Below, in pieces: positions 1 to 5,963 of a stretch of DNA of 8,039 nucleotides. The DNA is from an uncultured Eubacteriales bacterium. Its GTDB lineage: Bacteria > Bacillota > Clostridia > Lachnospirales > Anaerotignaceae. Where the stretch lies: the NCBI GenBank assembly GCA_902406135.1, contig CABPCX010000068.1, forward strand, positions 1 to 8,039. The letters are read 5' to 3'. Below the pieces are notes generated by a model, which saw only the letters and a program-made list of their open reading frames with translations, was not told the origin of the DNA and did not search any database. Positions within the stretch are counted from its first letter, which is position 1, and the number at the start of each line of letters is the position of its first letter. Both the position numbers and the translations under genes were made by a program.

Positions 1-1015
1 AGTTATGATAGCCTTTGCCGAAAAGGCAGCCCTTATAATGAATGTACCTTCCGCTGCCATAGATGAAGCCGTAAGCTACATAAGGATATGTTCAGCGGGT
101 ATGGTTTTCATAACTGCCTATAATGCCATAAGCGGTGTTTTCAGGGGAATAGGAAATTCACGCTCACCGTTTATATTTGTTTCCATAGCCTGCGTTGTAA
201 ACATAGTCTGTGACCTTATATTTGTCGGCGTTTTCCATATGGGCGCCTCAGGAGCGGCCTATGCCACAGTCCTTGCTCAGGCTGTCAGCGTAGTGTTTTC
301 GGCATTTTATATAAGACGTATAGATATGCCCTTTTCTCTTACCAAAAAAAGCTTTAAACTTCCGGGCACCATCAATTCAATAGTTAAGATAGGCGCTCCC
401 ATAGCACTCCAGGATTTTCTGGTAGGCATATCGTTTCTTATAATAACAAGCATAATAAATTCTCTGGGCCTTACAGCCTCGGCCAGCGTCGGAATATCCG
501 AAAAAATATATGTATTCCTCTCCATTGTGCCCATGGCATTTATGTCTGCCCTCTCGGCCTTTGTAGCCCAGAATATAGGTGCAGGAAATCCCAAGCGTGC
601 GGTCCAGTCCCTGTTCATAGCCCAAAAAATATCTTTCTGTTTCGGTGTTGCAATGTTCCTTGCCACATTCTTCTTCGGAGGAAATCTGGCATCTATCTTT
701 GCCGATGACCAGGCAGTTATAGACGCAACGGCAGAGTATCTGCGCGGATGCTCATTTGAGTACCTTATCATATCGGTGGCCTTCTGCCTGCTTGGATACT
801 TCAACGGTATCGGAAAAACAGGATTCGTAATGGTGCAGGGTCTTCTCTCATCATTCTTAGTGAGAATACCCCTTTCATACGTTTTAAGCAAAATGCCCAA
901 CACTTCAATGGCACTCATAAGCATAGCGGTTCCCGTATCGGCACTTTCGGGACTTGTGTTAAGCTTAATATATTTCTGGTATCTCAGGAAAAAAGAAACA
1001 AAAAAAGCAGCTTAA
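1..1015 (+). CDS. MATE-family multidrug/cation antiporter, C-terminal part (5' partial)
   Basis: Integral membrane efflux carrier of the MATE (NorM/DinF-like) family, which exports drugs or metabolites in exchange for Na+ or H+ across the cytoplasmic membrane. The frame is open from base 2 to the TAA at 1013-1015, giving 337 residues. Full MATE proteins are about 440-460 residues, so roughly 110 N-terminal residues lie outside the window, and the ATG at base 5 is an internal Met rather than a start. Visible family signatures are the YIRICSAG segment, YNAISGVFRGIGNSRSP (the usual RG-G-S-P loop), NIVCDLIF with GASGAAYATV, and in the second half SAFVAQNIGAGNPKRAV, which matches the typical GQNxGAgnxxRA loop. 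Many hydrophobic stretches fit the remaining 8 or so membrane helices, and a basic tail (RKKETKKAA) ends the protein. The substrate cannot be told. The stop lies 10 nt before the insertion sequence hairpin, which probably also ends this transcript. Confidence 0.93.
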   Translation, partial: VMIAFAEKAALIMNVPSAAIDEAVSYIRICSAGMVFITAYNAISGVFRGIGNSRSPFIFVSIACVVNIVCDLIFVGVFHMGASGAAYATVLAQAVSVVFSAFYIRRIDMPFSLTKKSFKLPGTINSIVKIGAPIALQDFLVGISFLIITSIINSLGLTASASVGISEKIYVFLSIVPMAFMSALSAFVAQNIGAGNPKRAVQSLFIAQKISFCFGVAMFLATFFFGGNLASIFADDQAVIDATAEYLRGCSFEYLIISVAFCLLGYFNGIGKTGFVMVQGLLSSFLVRIPLSYVLSKMPNTSMALISIAVPVSALSGLVLSLIYFWYLRKKETKKAA

Positions 1016-1025
1016 AAATAATTAT

Positions 1026-1049
1026 CCACCGGCCTAGCCGGTGGTTTTT
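1026..1049 (+). terminator. Hairpin plus T-run: IS right-end hairpin, likely also MATE terminator
   Basis: CCACCGGC and GCCGGTGG form a perfect 8-bp stem around a CTA loop, followed by TTTTTC on the + strand. It starts 10 nt after the MATE stop codon and has the form of an intrinsic terminator. Its twin at 1695-1718 has no + strand gene to serve, so the primary identity of both is probably the end hairpins of the IS. Confidence 0.7.
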
Positions 1050-1053
1050 CTTA

Positions 1054-1116
1054 TGCGGGCATAGCCCTGCTCCCAGAGCAATACCTTAAGGTATTGTTTC
1101 AGCCTGCGGCTACCGC
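1054..1116 (-). repeat. Cluster of short hairpins downstream of tnpA (IS right end)
   Basis: Between the right-end hairpin and the tnpA stop, four more potential hairpins follow each other: GGGC-ATA-GCCC (1057-1067), TGCTC-CCA-GAGCA (1068-1080), the perfect 18-bp palindrome CAATACCTTAAGGTATTG (1079-1096) and GCGG-CTA-CCGC (1106-1116). Neighbouring ones share bases at 1079-1080, so not all can form at once. The density suggests a structured RNA or single-stranded DNA end. No function is shown. Confidence 0.5.
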
Positions 1117-1126
1117 TTGCACTCTG

Positions 1127-1597
1127 TTACTTGCTACCTTTAAAAGGGTCTTCTACATTTAGCATTAATTGTTCTACTTCTTGGTCTTCTTTCAGCTGAT
1201 TTGCTATATATTCTTTTATTTTATTTGTGTTCTTTCCTACTGTATCTACATAGTATCCTCTGCACCAGAATTCTCTGTTCCTATATTTATATCTTGCATT
1301 TGCCCATCTCTCATATATTATCTGACTGCTCTTTCCTTTTAGAAATCCCATGAATCCTGATACACTCATTTTCGGCGGTATCTCTACTAGCATATGAACG
1401 TGGTCTATACACACTTCTGCCTCTACTATATTTACTCCTTTCCATTCGCATAACTGCCTCAATATACTTCCTATTTCTATTCTTCTTGCATCGTAAAACG
1501 CTTTCCTTCTGTATTTTGGCGCAAATACTATATGGTATTTGCAACACCACTTTGTATGTGATAAACTATGTAAGTCATCTGAATACTGTTTGTTCAT
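1127..1597 (-). CDS. tnpA: IS200/IS605-family Y1 transposase TnpA
   Basis: Small HUH/Y1 transposase that excises and inserts its element as single-stranded DNA, working as a dimer on end hairpins. The 156-residue length is normal. The N-terminal half has the conserved KYHIVFAPKYRRKAF segment (about 20-34). The metal-binding HUH pair is H66 and H68 in IDHVHMLVEIP. GYYVDTVG (114-121) leads into the catalytic helix, with nucleophile Y130 and Q134 in KEYIANQ, so all catalytic residues are present and the protein looks intact. The start ATG at 1597 is preceded by CGGAGG with 8-nt spacing, but that site is the 3' arm of a leader hairpin (see 1607-1659), so translation is probably kept low. There is no tnpB next to it. 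Codon use is richer in A/T than the neighbouring chaperone genes, as expected of a mobile gene. Confidence 0.95.
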   Translation of the reverse strand: MNKQYSDDLHSLSHTKWCCKYHIVFAPKYRRKAFYDARRIEIGSILRQLCEWKGVNIVEAEVCIDHVHMLVEIPPKMSVSGFMGFLKGKSSQIIYERWANARYKYRNREFWCRGYYVDTVGKNTNKIKEYIANQLKEDQEVEQLMLNVEDPFKGSK

Positions 1598-1606
1598 TTG
1601 ATGTTC

Positions 1607-1659
1607 CTCCGTGTTACTAGATTTGCAGTTGGTAGCCGCTTTTCTATTCTAACACGGAG
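1607..1659 (-). promoter_or_regulatory. tnpA leader hairpin sequestering the Shine-Dalgarno
   Basis: On the minus strand CTCCGTGTTA (1659-1650) pairs perfectly with TAACACGGAG (1616-1607), a 10-bp stem with a 33-nt loop. The GGAG of the 3' arm is the core of the tnpA ribosome binding site (GGAGG at 1610-1606). Folding would therefore block ribosome entry, as is known for IS200 of Salmonella. The loop holds GCGGCTACC (1639-1631), which is complementary to a site after the gene. Confidence 0.75.
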
Positions 1660-1694
1660 CTTTTTCATTATCTCTCCGCTAAAGCTTTTTCTGA

Positions 1695-1718
1695 CCCCCA
1701 GACTATCTGGGGGTTTTT
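1695..1718 (+). repeat. IS left-end hairpin with T-run on the + strand
   Basis: CCCCCAGA and TCTGGGGG form an 8-bp stem around CTA, followed by TTTTTC on the + strand. It has the same architecture as 1026-1049. No + strand gene precedes it, so it is read as the left end of the IS. It could additionally stop transcription leaving the element toward the cysteine synthase gene. Confidence 0.65.
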
Positions 1719-1726
1719 CTGTAAAC

Positions 1727-1760
1727 AAAAAACACGGAATCACAGGATTCCGTGTTTTTT
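1727..1760 (-). terminator. Intrinsic terminator of the cysteine synthase gene
   Basis: A perfect 15-bp stem (AAAAAACACGGAATC / GATTCCGTGTTTTTT) with a 4-nt loop at 1742-1745. On the minus strand it begins 6 nt after the stop codon and ends in TTTTTTG. The A-rich opposite arm makes it potentially bidirectional. Confidence 0.9.
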
Positions 1761-1766
1761 ATTTAA

Positions 1767-2702
1767 TCAGTCATTTTCAAATAAAGGTGTTGAGAAATAT
1801 CTCTCTGCAGTATCGGGAAGTATTGTTACAACTGTTTTTCCCTTACCGAGTTTTTTAGCCATCTTTAAAGCGGCTGCAACATTTGTACCGCTGGAAATTC
1901 CGCACATAAGGCCTTCAAGTCTTGCAAGTTCCTTAGATGTTCTTATGGCTTCCTCATCTGTTATTATGCATATATCCTCATATATCTGTCTGTTAAGAAT
2001 GGGAGGTATAACACCGTCGCCGATTCCCATCTGAAGATGTGTTCCTATGGAACCGCCTGAAAGGATAGCTGCATTTTCAGGCTCTACAGCCCAGATTGTT
2101 ATATCGGGATATTTTTCCTTAAGTACTTCGCCTATACCTGTTATTGTTCCGCCTGTGCCGATTCCTGAACAGAAACCGTCTATCTGGCAGCCTGCCTGCT
2201 CGATAATTTCAAGTGCTGTATGATTTTTATGAACAAGGGGGTTTGCCTTATTCTCAAACTGCTGGGGAACAAATACGTTTTTGTCCTCTGCTGCCATTCT
2301 TAATGCTGTCTGAAGACATTCATCTATGCAGGCTCCTATGTCTCCTGCGTCGTGGATAAGTATAACTTCAGCGCCATAGTGGTTAACAAGCTTTCTTCTT
2401 TCTTCACTTACAGAGTCAGGCATAATTATTTTTGTCTTATATCCTCTTACTGCGCCGATAAGAGCAAGACCGATTCCCTGATTTCCGCTGGTAGGCTCAA
2501 CAATGATAGTTTTTTCCTTGTCAATGAGACCCTTTCTTTCAGCGTCTTCTATCATATTGAGAGCTGTACGGGTCTTTATGGAGCCGCCCACATTCAGACC
2601 CTCAAATTTTACAAGTACCTGTGCCCCTTCAGGGTCTGCCATTCTGTTAAGTCTTATAAGCGGTGTGTTTCCAATCGCTTCAAGAACATTGTTACAAATC
2701 AT
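1767..2702 (-). CDS. cysK: Cysteine synthase / O-acetylserine sulfhydrylase (PLP-dependent)
   Basis: PLP enzyme of fold type II that makes cysteine from O-acetylserine and sulfide in the cytoplasm. The protein is 311 residues, the normal length. It opens with NVLEAIGNTPLIRLNR. The PLP lysine is K43 in GGSIKTR, the substrate carboxylate loop is TSGNQG (71-76), the phosphate-binding loop is GTGGT (182-186), QMGIGDG lies near 224-230, and SSGT (270-273) precedes the family ending LPDTAERYFSTPLF. GSIKTR replaces the commoner GSVKDR, a substitution I associate with a Firmicutes subgroup, so a related beta-replacement role such as cystathionine beta-synthase-like activity cannot be excluded. ATG 2702 is chosen because GAAAGGG lies 8 nt upstream and the protein then begins like the family. 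An upstream in-frame ATG (2807) would start inside the dnaJ terminator and before the promoter. It is monocistronic, with its own promoter and terminator. Confidence 0.9.
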   Translation of the reverse strand: MICNNVLEAIGNTPLIRLNRMADPEGAQVLVKFEGLNVGGSIKTRTALNMIEDAERKGLIDKEKTIIVEPTSGNQGIGLALIGAVRGYKTKIIMPDSVSEERRKLVNHYGAEVILIHDAGDIGACIDECLQTALRMAAEDKNVFVPQQFENKANPLVHKNHTALEIIEQAGCQIDGFCSGIGTGGTITGIGEVLKEKYPDITIWAVEPENAAILSGGSIGTHLQMGIGDGVIPPILNRQIYEDICIITDEEAIRTSKELARLEGLMCGISSGTNVAAALKMAKKLGKGKTVVTILPDTAERYFSTPLFEND

Positions 2703-2720
2703 TCTAAAAACCCTTTCTAA

Positions 2721-2740
2721 TAATGAAAATATTTTCATTA
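2721..2740. promoter_or_regulatory. Perfect 20-bp palindrome, candidate operator of the cysteine synthase gene
   Basis: TAATGAAAATATTTTCATTA is its own reverse complement. It lies between the putative -10 box (2763-2758) and the ribosome binding site, so a bound repressor would sit about +10 to +30 of the transcript. The regulator is unknown. A sulfur- or metal-responsive repressor is a guess. Confidence 0.5.
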
Positions 2741-2757
2741 ATTTTATTATGTATTCT

Positions 2758-2766
2758 ATTATAACA
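2758..2766 (-). promoter_or_regulatory. Extended -10 promoter of the cysteine synthase gene
   Basis: The minus strand reads TGTTATAAT, a consensus -10 (TATAAT at 2763-2758) with the TG extension. It is about 55 nt upstream of the start codon. The matching -35 position (about 2786-2781, TTTATT) is poor, which an extended -10 tolerates. Confidence 0.6.
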
Positions 2767-2796
2767 AATACCCATAAGAAAATAAATAGGTTTGAG

Positions 2797-2827
2797 AAAA
2801 AAAGCATACCTTTACGGTATGCTTTTT
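2797..2827 (-). terminator. Intrinsic terminator of the hrcA-grpE-dnaK-dnaJ operon
   Basis: AAAAAGCATACC pairs with GGTATGCTTTTT around a 5-nt loop (2811-2815). On the minus strand the stem ends in a run of seven T. It begins 10 nt after the dnaJ stop codon, so it closes the heat-shock operon and separates it from the cysteine synthase gene. Confidence 0.9.
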
Positions 2828-2837
2828 AAATTATATG

Positions 2838-3980
2838 TTATTCAAGCATTTCCTTCATCTTGTCCTTAAGAGTTTTTTTAGGTTTTTCCCCTCCGGGAAG
2901 CTCAACGACAAGGTCGGGATTGTTCCAGTTATGGAGCATCATCTTCTGTTTTTCAGTAAGGTTAGTAGGTATGTTTACCTTAAGAGTAACTACCTGATTA
3001 CCCTTTATCTTCTCATTTCTGAGGCTTGGAACACCGCAGTTTTTAAGAGTTATAACAGTATTGGGCTGTGTACCGGGTTTAACTGTATATTTCTCTTCAC
3101 CGTAAATTGTGTTTATGGTTATTTCGCCGCCAAGTATGGCCTCCGTAAATGATATTGTCTTATCGCTGTAGATATCCATTCCCTTACGAACAAAGTAAGT
3201 ATGGGGTTTAACATATACGGTAACGAGCAGGTCGCCGTATCCTCCGCCGTTTATGCCAGCTTCGCCCTTTCCTGAAAGACGTATGGTCTGGCCGTGGTCA
3301 ATTCCCTTGGGAATGGTAATCTCGTATTTCTTATTTTTCTTAACAAAGCCTGTTCCTCGGCATGAAGGGCAGGGGTCTTTGATAGTCTTACCTGTTCCGT
3401 GGCAGGCTGAACATGTTCTTGTTGTCTGCATTGTTCCAAAAATAGACTGCTGAACAACTCTTTCCTGTCCTGTACCGTTACATTTACGGCAGGTCTCCGC
3501 ATGGGTACCGGGCTTTGCGCCTGTTCCGTGGCAGGTATCGCAGGTATCAGTAACATTTACCTGAATATCCTTCTTACAGCCGAATACCGCTTCTTCAAAG
3601 GAGATCTGTATCGTAATATTTACATCACGTCCGCGCATGGGGCCGTTTCTTCTTGCTGCACTGCCTCCGCCAAAGCCAAACATACTGAATATGTCGCTCA
3701 TATCAAAATCAGCGCCGCCGCCATAGAAGCCGCCACCGCCGCCCATGCCCTGCTCAAAGGCTGCATGGCCGAACTGGTCATACTGTGCACGTTTCTGTGT
3801 ATCACTTAATACTTCATAGGCTTCATTAACTTCCTTGAACTTCTCCTCGGCGGTCTTGTCTCCGGGATTAGCGTCAGGATGATATTTTTTTGCCAGTTTA
3901 CGATATGCTTTTTTAATTTCATCTTCATTTGCGCCCTTGCTTACACCCAGGACGTCATAATAATCTCTTTTATCTGCCAA
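2838..3980 (-). CDS. dnaJ: Chaperone protein DnaJ (Hsp40), TTG start proposed
   Basis: Co-chaperone that binds unfolded clients and stimulates the DnaK ATPase. The order of parts is that of type I DnaJ: J domain at about residues 3-66 with HPD at 34-36, a Gly/Phe-rich linker (about 78-108) containing the DMSDIF motif, a zinc domain with four CxxCxGxG repeats (Cys pairs 147/150, 164/167, 190/193, 204/207), two C-terminal beta domains, and a basic tail. All eight zinc cysteines are present. At 380 residues the length is normal. A GTG at 3989 is in frame, but the GG-rich tract abuts it directly, leaving no spacing. TTG at 3980 gives [12 protein letters not shown], the usual family start, with GGTGA (3990-3986) and a 5-nt gap, equivalent to normal spacing on the 16S tail. 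It is the last gene of the operon, 87 nt after dnaK, with a hairpin in the gap. Confidence 0.95.
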   Translation of the reverse strand: MADKRDYYDVLGVSKGANEDEIKKAYRKLAKKYHPDANPGDKTAEEKFKEVNEAYEVLSDTQKRAQYDQFGHAAFEQGMGGGGGFYGGGADFDMSDIFSMFGFGGGSAARRNGPMRGRDVNITIQISFEEAVFGCKKDIQVNVTDTCDTCHGTGAKPGTHAETCRKCNGTGQERVVQQSIFGTMQTTRTCSACHGTGKTIKDPCPSCRGTGFVKKNKKYEITIPKGIDHGQTIRLSGKGEAGINGGGYGDLLVTVYVKPHTYFVRKGMDIYSDKTISFTEAILGGEITINTIYGEEKYTVKPGTQPNTVITLKNCGVPSLRNEKIKGNQVVTLKVNIPTNLTEKQKMMLHNWNNPDLVVELPGGEKPKKTLKDKMKEMLE

Positions 3981-4019
3981 CTTCTTCACCCGCCGTCAAA
4001 TGTTCTAATGATTTCTAAT

Positions 4020-4058
4020 CAGCAAAGAGGGCCTTTTTTGAAGGCTCTCTTTACGCTG
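4020..4058 (-). promoter_or_regulatory. dnaK-dnaJ intergenic hairpin without a U-tract
   Basis: On the minus strand CAGC, AAAGAG and GCCTT pair in order with AAGGC, CTCTTT and GCTG. There is a 2-nt bulge (GT), one A-C mismatch and a CAAAA loop, 15 bp in all. It begins 9 nt after the dnaK stop codon and is followed by GATTAGAA rather than T's, so it is not a normal terminator. It may be an attenuator, a processing site or a 3' stabiliser that sets the DnaK:DnaJ ratio. Confidence 0.55.
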
Positions 4059-4067
4059 TTTTATATA

Positions 4068-5911
4068 TTACATTTCTTTGTAGTCTCCGTCAACAACATT
4101 TGGATCAGAATTGTCTGCTCCGGGAGCTCCCTGTCCACCGGCAGCCTGTGTCTGTTTGTATAATTCTTCAGAGATCTTGTAGAATGCGTTCTTGAGTGAT
4201 TCTGTAGCTGTCTTGATTTCTTCAACTTCAGCATCTGTCATTGTCTCAACATTCTTGTTCTCAACTGCTGTCTTAAGTTTTGCGAGTTCGTTCTGAACTT
4301 CTGTCTTATCAGCATCTGAAAGTTTTCCTTCAAGTTCTCCGAGAGTCTTTTCTGTCTGGAATATAAGTGAGTCAGCCTCGTTCTTAACGTCGATAGCTTC
4401 TTTACGTTTCTTATCTGCTTCTGCATACTGCTCAGCTTCTTTTACAGCCTTATCGATTTCTTCATCGCTGAGGTTTGTTGAAGCTGTGATTGTGATAGCC
4501 TGTTCCTTGCCTGTTCCAAGGTCCTTAGCTGATACGTGAACGATACCGTTGGCATCGATGTCGAATGCAACTTCGATCTGAGGAACACCTCTTCTTGCAG
4601 GTGCGATACCTTCAAGTCTGAAGCTTCCAAGAGTCTTGTTATCCTTTGCAAGAGGTCTTTCACCCTGTACAACGTGGATATCAACTGCTGTCTGGTTATC
4701 TTCAGCTGTTGAGAAGATCTGTTTCTTGTTTGTAGGAATTGTTGTATTTCTTTCGATAAGTTTTGTTGCTACACCGCCAAGAGTTTCGATACCAAGTGAA
4801 AGGGGTGTTACATCAAGAAGAAGGATGCTTGATGCGCCTGCATCTCCTGCCATCTTACCACCCTGGATAGATGCACCGATAGCAACACATTCATCGGGGT
4901 TGATTCCTTTGAAAGGATCTTTACCTGTGATTTTCTTAACTGCGTCCTGAACAGCAGGGATTCTTGTTGAACCACCTACAAGGAGTACTTTATCAAGTTC
5001 AGCTGCTGTAAGGCCTGCGTCTGAAAGAGCGTTTCTTACAGGTCCCATTGTCTTATCAACAAGGTCAGCTGTGAGTTCGTCAAATTTAGCTCTTGTAAGA
5101 GTAATATCAAGATGTTTAGGTCCGTCCTGGTTCATTGTGATGAAAGGAAGGTTGATGTTTGATGAAGTTACTGTTGAAAGCTCTTTCTTAGCTTTTTCAG
5201 CAGCTTCTTTAAGTCTCTGCATAGCCATCTTGTCAGCTGAAAGGTCAATGCCTTCTGTCTTCTTGAATTCGCTTACAAGGTAATCAATGATTCTTCCGTC
5301 GAAGTCATCGCCGCCGAGTCTTGTATCACCGTTTGTTGCAAGAACTTCAACAACGCCGTCGCCGATTTCAATGATAGATACATCGAATGTACCGCCGCCA
5401 AGGTCGTAAACCATGATCTTCTGTTCTTTTTCGTTATCAAGGCCGTAAGCAAGAGCTGCTGCTGTAGGCTCGTTGATGATACGTTTTACTTCAAGACCTG
5501 CAATCTTTCCGGCATCCTTTGTTGCCTGTCTCTGAGCATCTGAGAAGTATGCGGGAACTGTGATAACAGCCTCTGAAACAGTCTCTCCAAGGTAGCTTTC
5601 AGCGTCTCCTTTAAGTTTCTGAAGGATCATAGCTGAAATTTCCTGAGGTGAGTAGTTTTTATCATCAATAGATACTTTGTAGTTTTCACCCATGTGACGT
5701 TTGATTGAACTGATTGTTCTGTCAGGGTTTGTGATAGCCTGACGTTTTGCTGAATCGCCGATAAGACGCTCGCCGTTCTTAGCAAAACCTACAACTGAAG
5801 GAGTTGTTCTTGCTCCGTCAGAGTTAACGATAACAACGGGCTGTCCGCCCCCTCCATAACAGCTACACATGAGTTTGTTGTACCAAGGTCAATACCTATA
5901 ATTTTTCCCAT
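4068..5911 (-). CDS. dnaK: Chaperone DnaK (Hsp70), split by an apparent frameshift near codon 21
   Basis: ATP-dependent Hsp70 chaperone of the cytoplasm. The start ATG (5911) has GGAGG (5925-5921) 9 nt upstream and encodes [21 protein letters not shown], which includes the phosphate-1 loop. That frame then turns to nonsense and stops at TAG 5791-5789 after 40 codons. The rest (GGQPVV... to the TAA at 4070-4068) continues in the -1 frame. The break coincides with GGGGG at 5852-5848. Joined there, the protein has about 614 residues, normal for Firmicutes DnaK. Other motifs are [10 protein letters not shown] (about 170-179), GGSTRIP (313-319), the linker and substrate domain beginning [11 protein letters not shown] (364-374), a helical lid, and the tail [10 protein letters not shown]. 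All of these are intact. Either a base is missing or extra in the G run through sequencing error, or the gene is mutated, or ribosomes slip -1. The 600-codon frame alone (ATG 5870) has no ribosome binding site and lacks the nucleotide-binding N-terminus. Confidence 0.93.
5848..5852 (-). other. G5 run at the dnaK frame break
   Basis: On the coding strand the bases read ATG GAG GGG GCG in the start frame. A -1 step on GGG re-pairs perfectly with GGG and continues GGC GGA CAG (Gly-Gly-Gln), restoring the family sequence as MEGGGQPVV. Six G's, or three, would put the gene in one frame. Confidence 0.8.
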
Positions 5912-5963
5912 AATAAATTTCCTCCTGAATATTTAACAATTAATTTGTGATTTCACTTTTAAA

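Larger units (their letters stand above)
1016..1722 (-). mobile_element. IS200-type insertion sequence (IS200/IS605 family), solo tnpA
   Basis: An element of about 0.7 kb with one Y1 transposase gene and no tnpB, the usual size and layout of IS200-type elements. Read along the transposase strand, both ends carry AGAAAAACC leading into an 8-bp hairpin with a TAG loop: CCCCCAGA/TCTGGGGG at the left end (1695-1713) and CCACCGGC/GCCGGTGG at the right end (1026-1044). Similar subterminal hairpins in the same orientation are what TnpA of this family binds as single-stranded DNA. The outer limits are approximate because these elements make no target duplication. A TTTAC tract at 1725-1721 (minus strand) just outside the left hairpin resembles the TTAC-type targets known in the family and could be the left flank. 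The element sits between the convergent MATE and cysteine synthase genes and interrupts neither. A weak GATAAT (1672-1667) could be its -10 box, but no good -35 is visible. Confidence 0.8.

Noticed and set aside
307..924. Long open frame on the - strand opposite the MATE gene
   Set aside because: It is a shadow of the MATE coding frame. It has no ribosome binding site and no recognisable family, and the + strand match to MATE is clear.
2703..2807. Upstream ATG at 2807 that would add 35 residues to the cysteine synthase
   Set aside because: It would begin inside the dnaJ terminator and run across the promoter and palindrome. The added residues are hydrophobic and A/T-driven, and ATG 2702 has a proper ribosome binding site and family N-terminus.
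3707..3750. GCC/CCG-rich short repeats in dnaJ
   Set aside because: They encode the Gly/Phe-rich linker of DnaJ, so they are coding composition rather than a separate repeat element.
5868..5870. ATG at 5870 as the dnaK start
   Set aside because: It lacks a ribosome binding site and would omit the [10 protein letters not shown] nucleotide-binding loop, which is present in the other frame immediately upstream.
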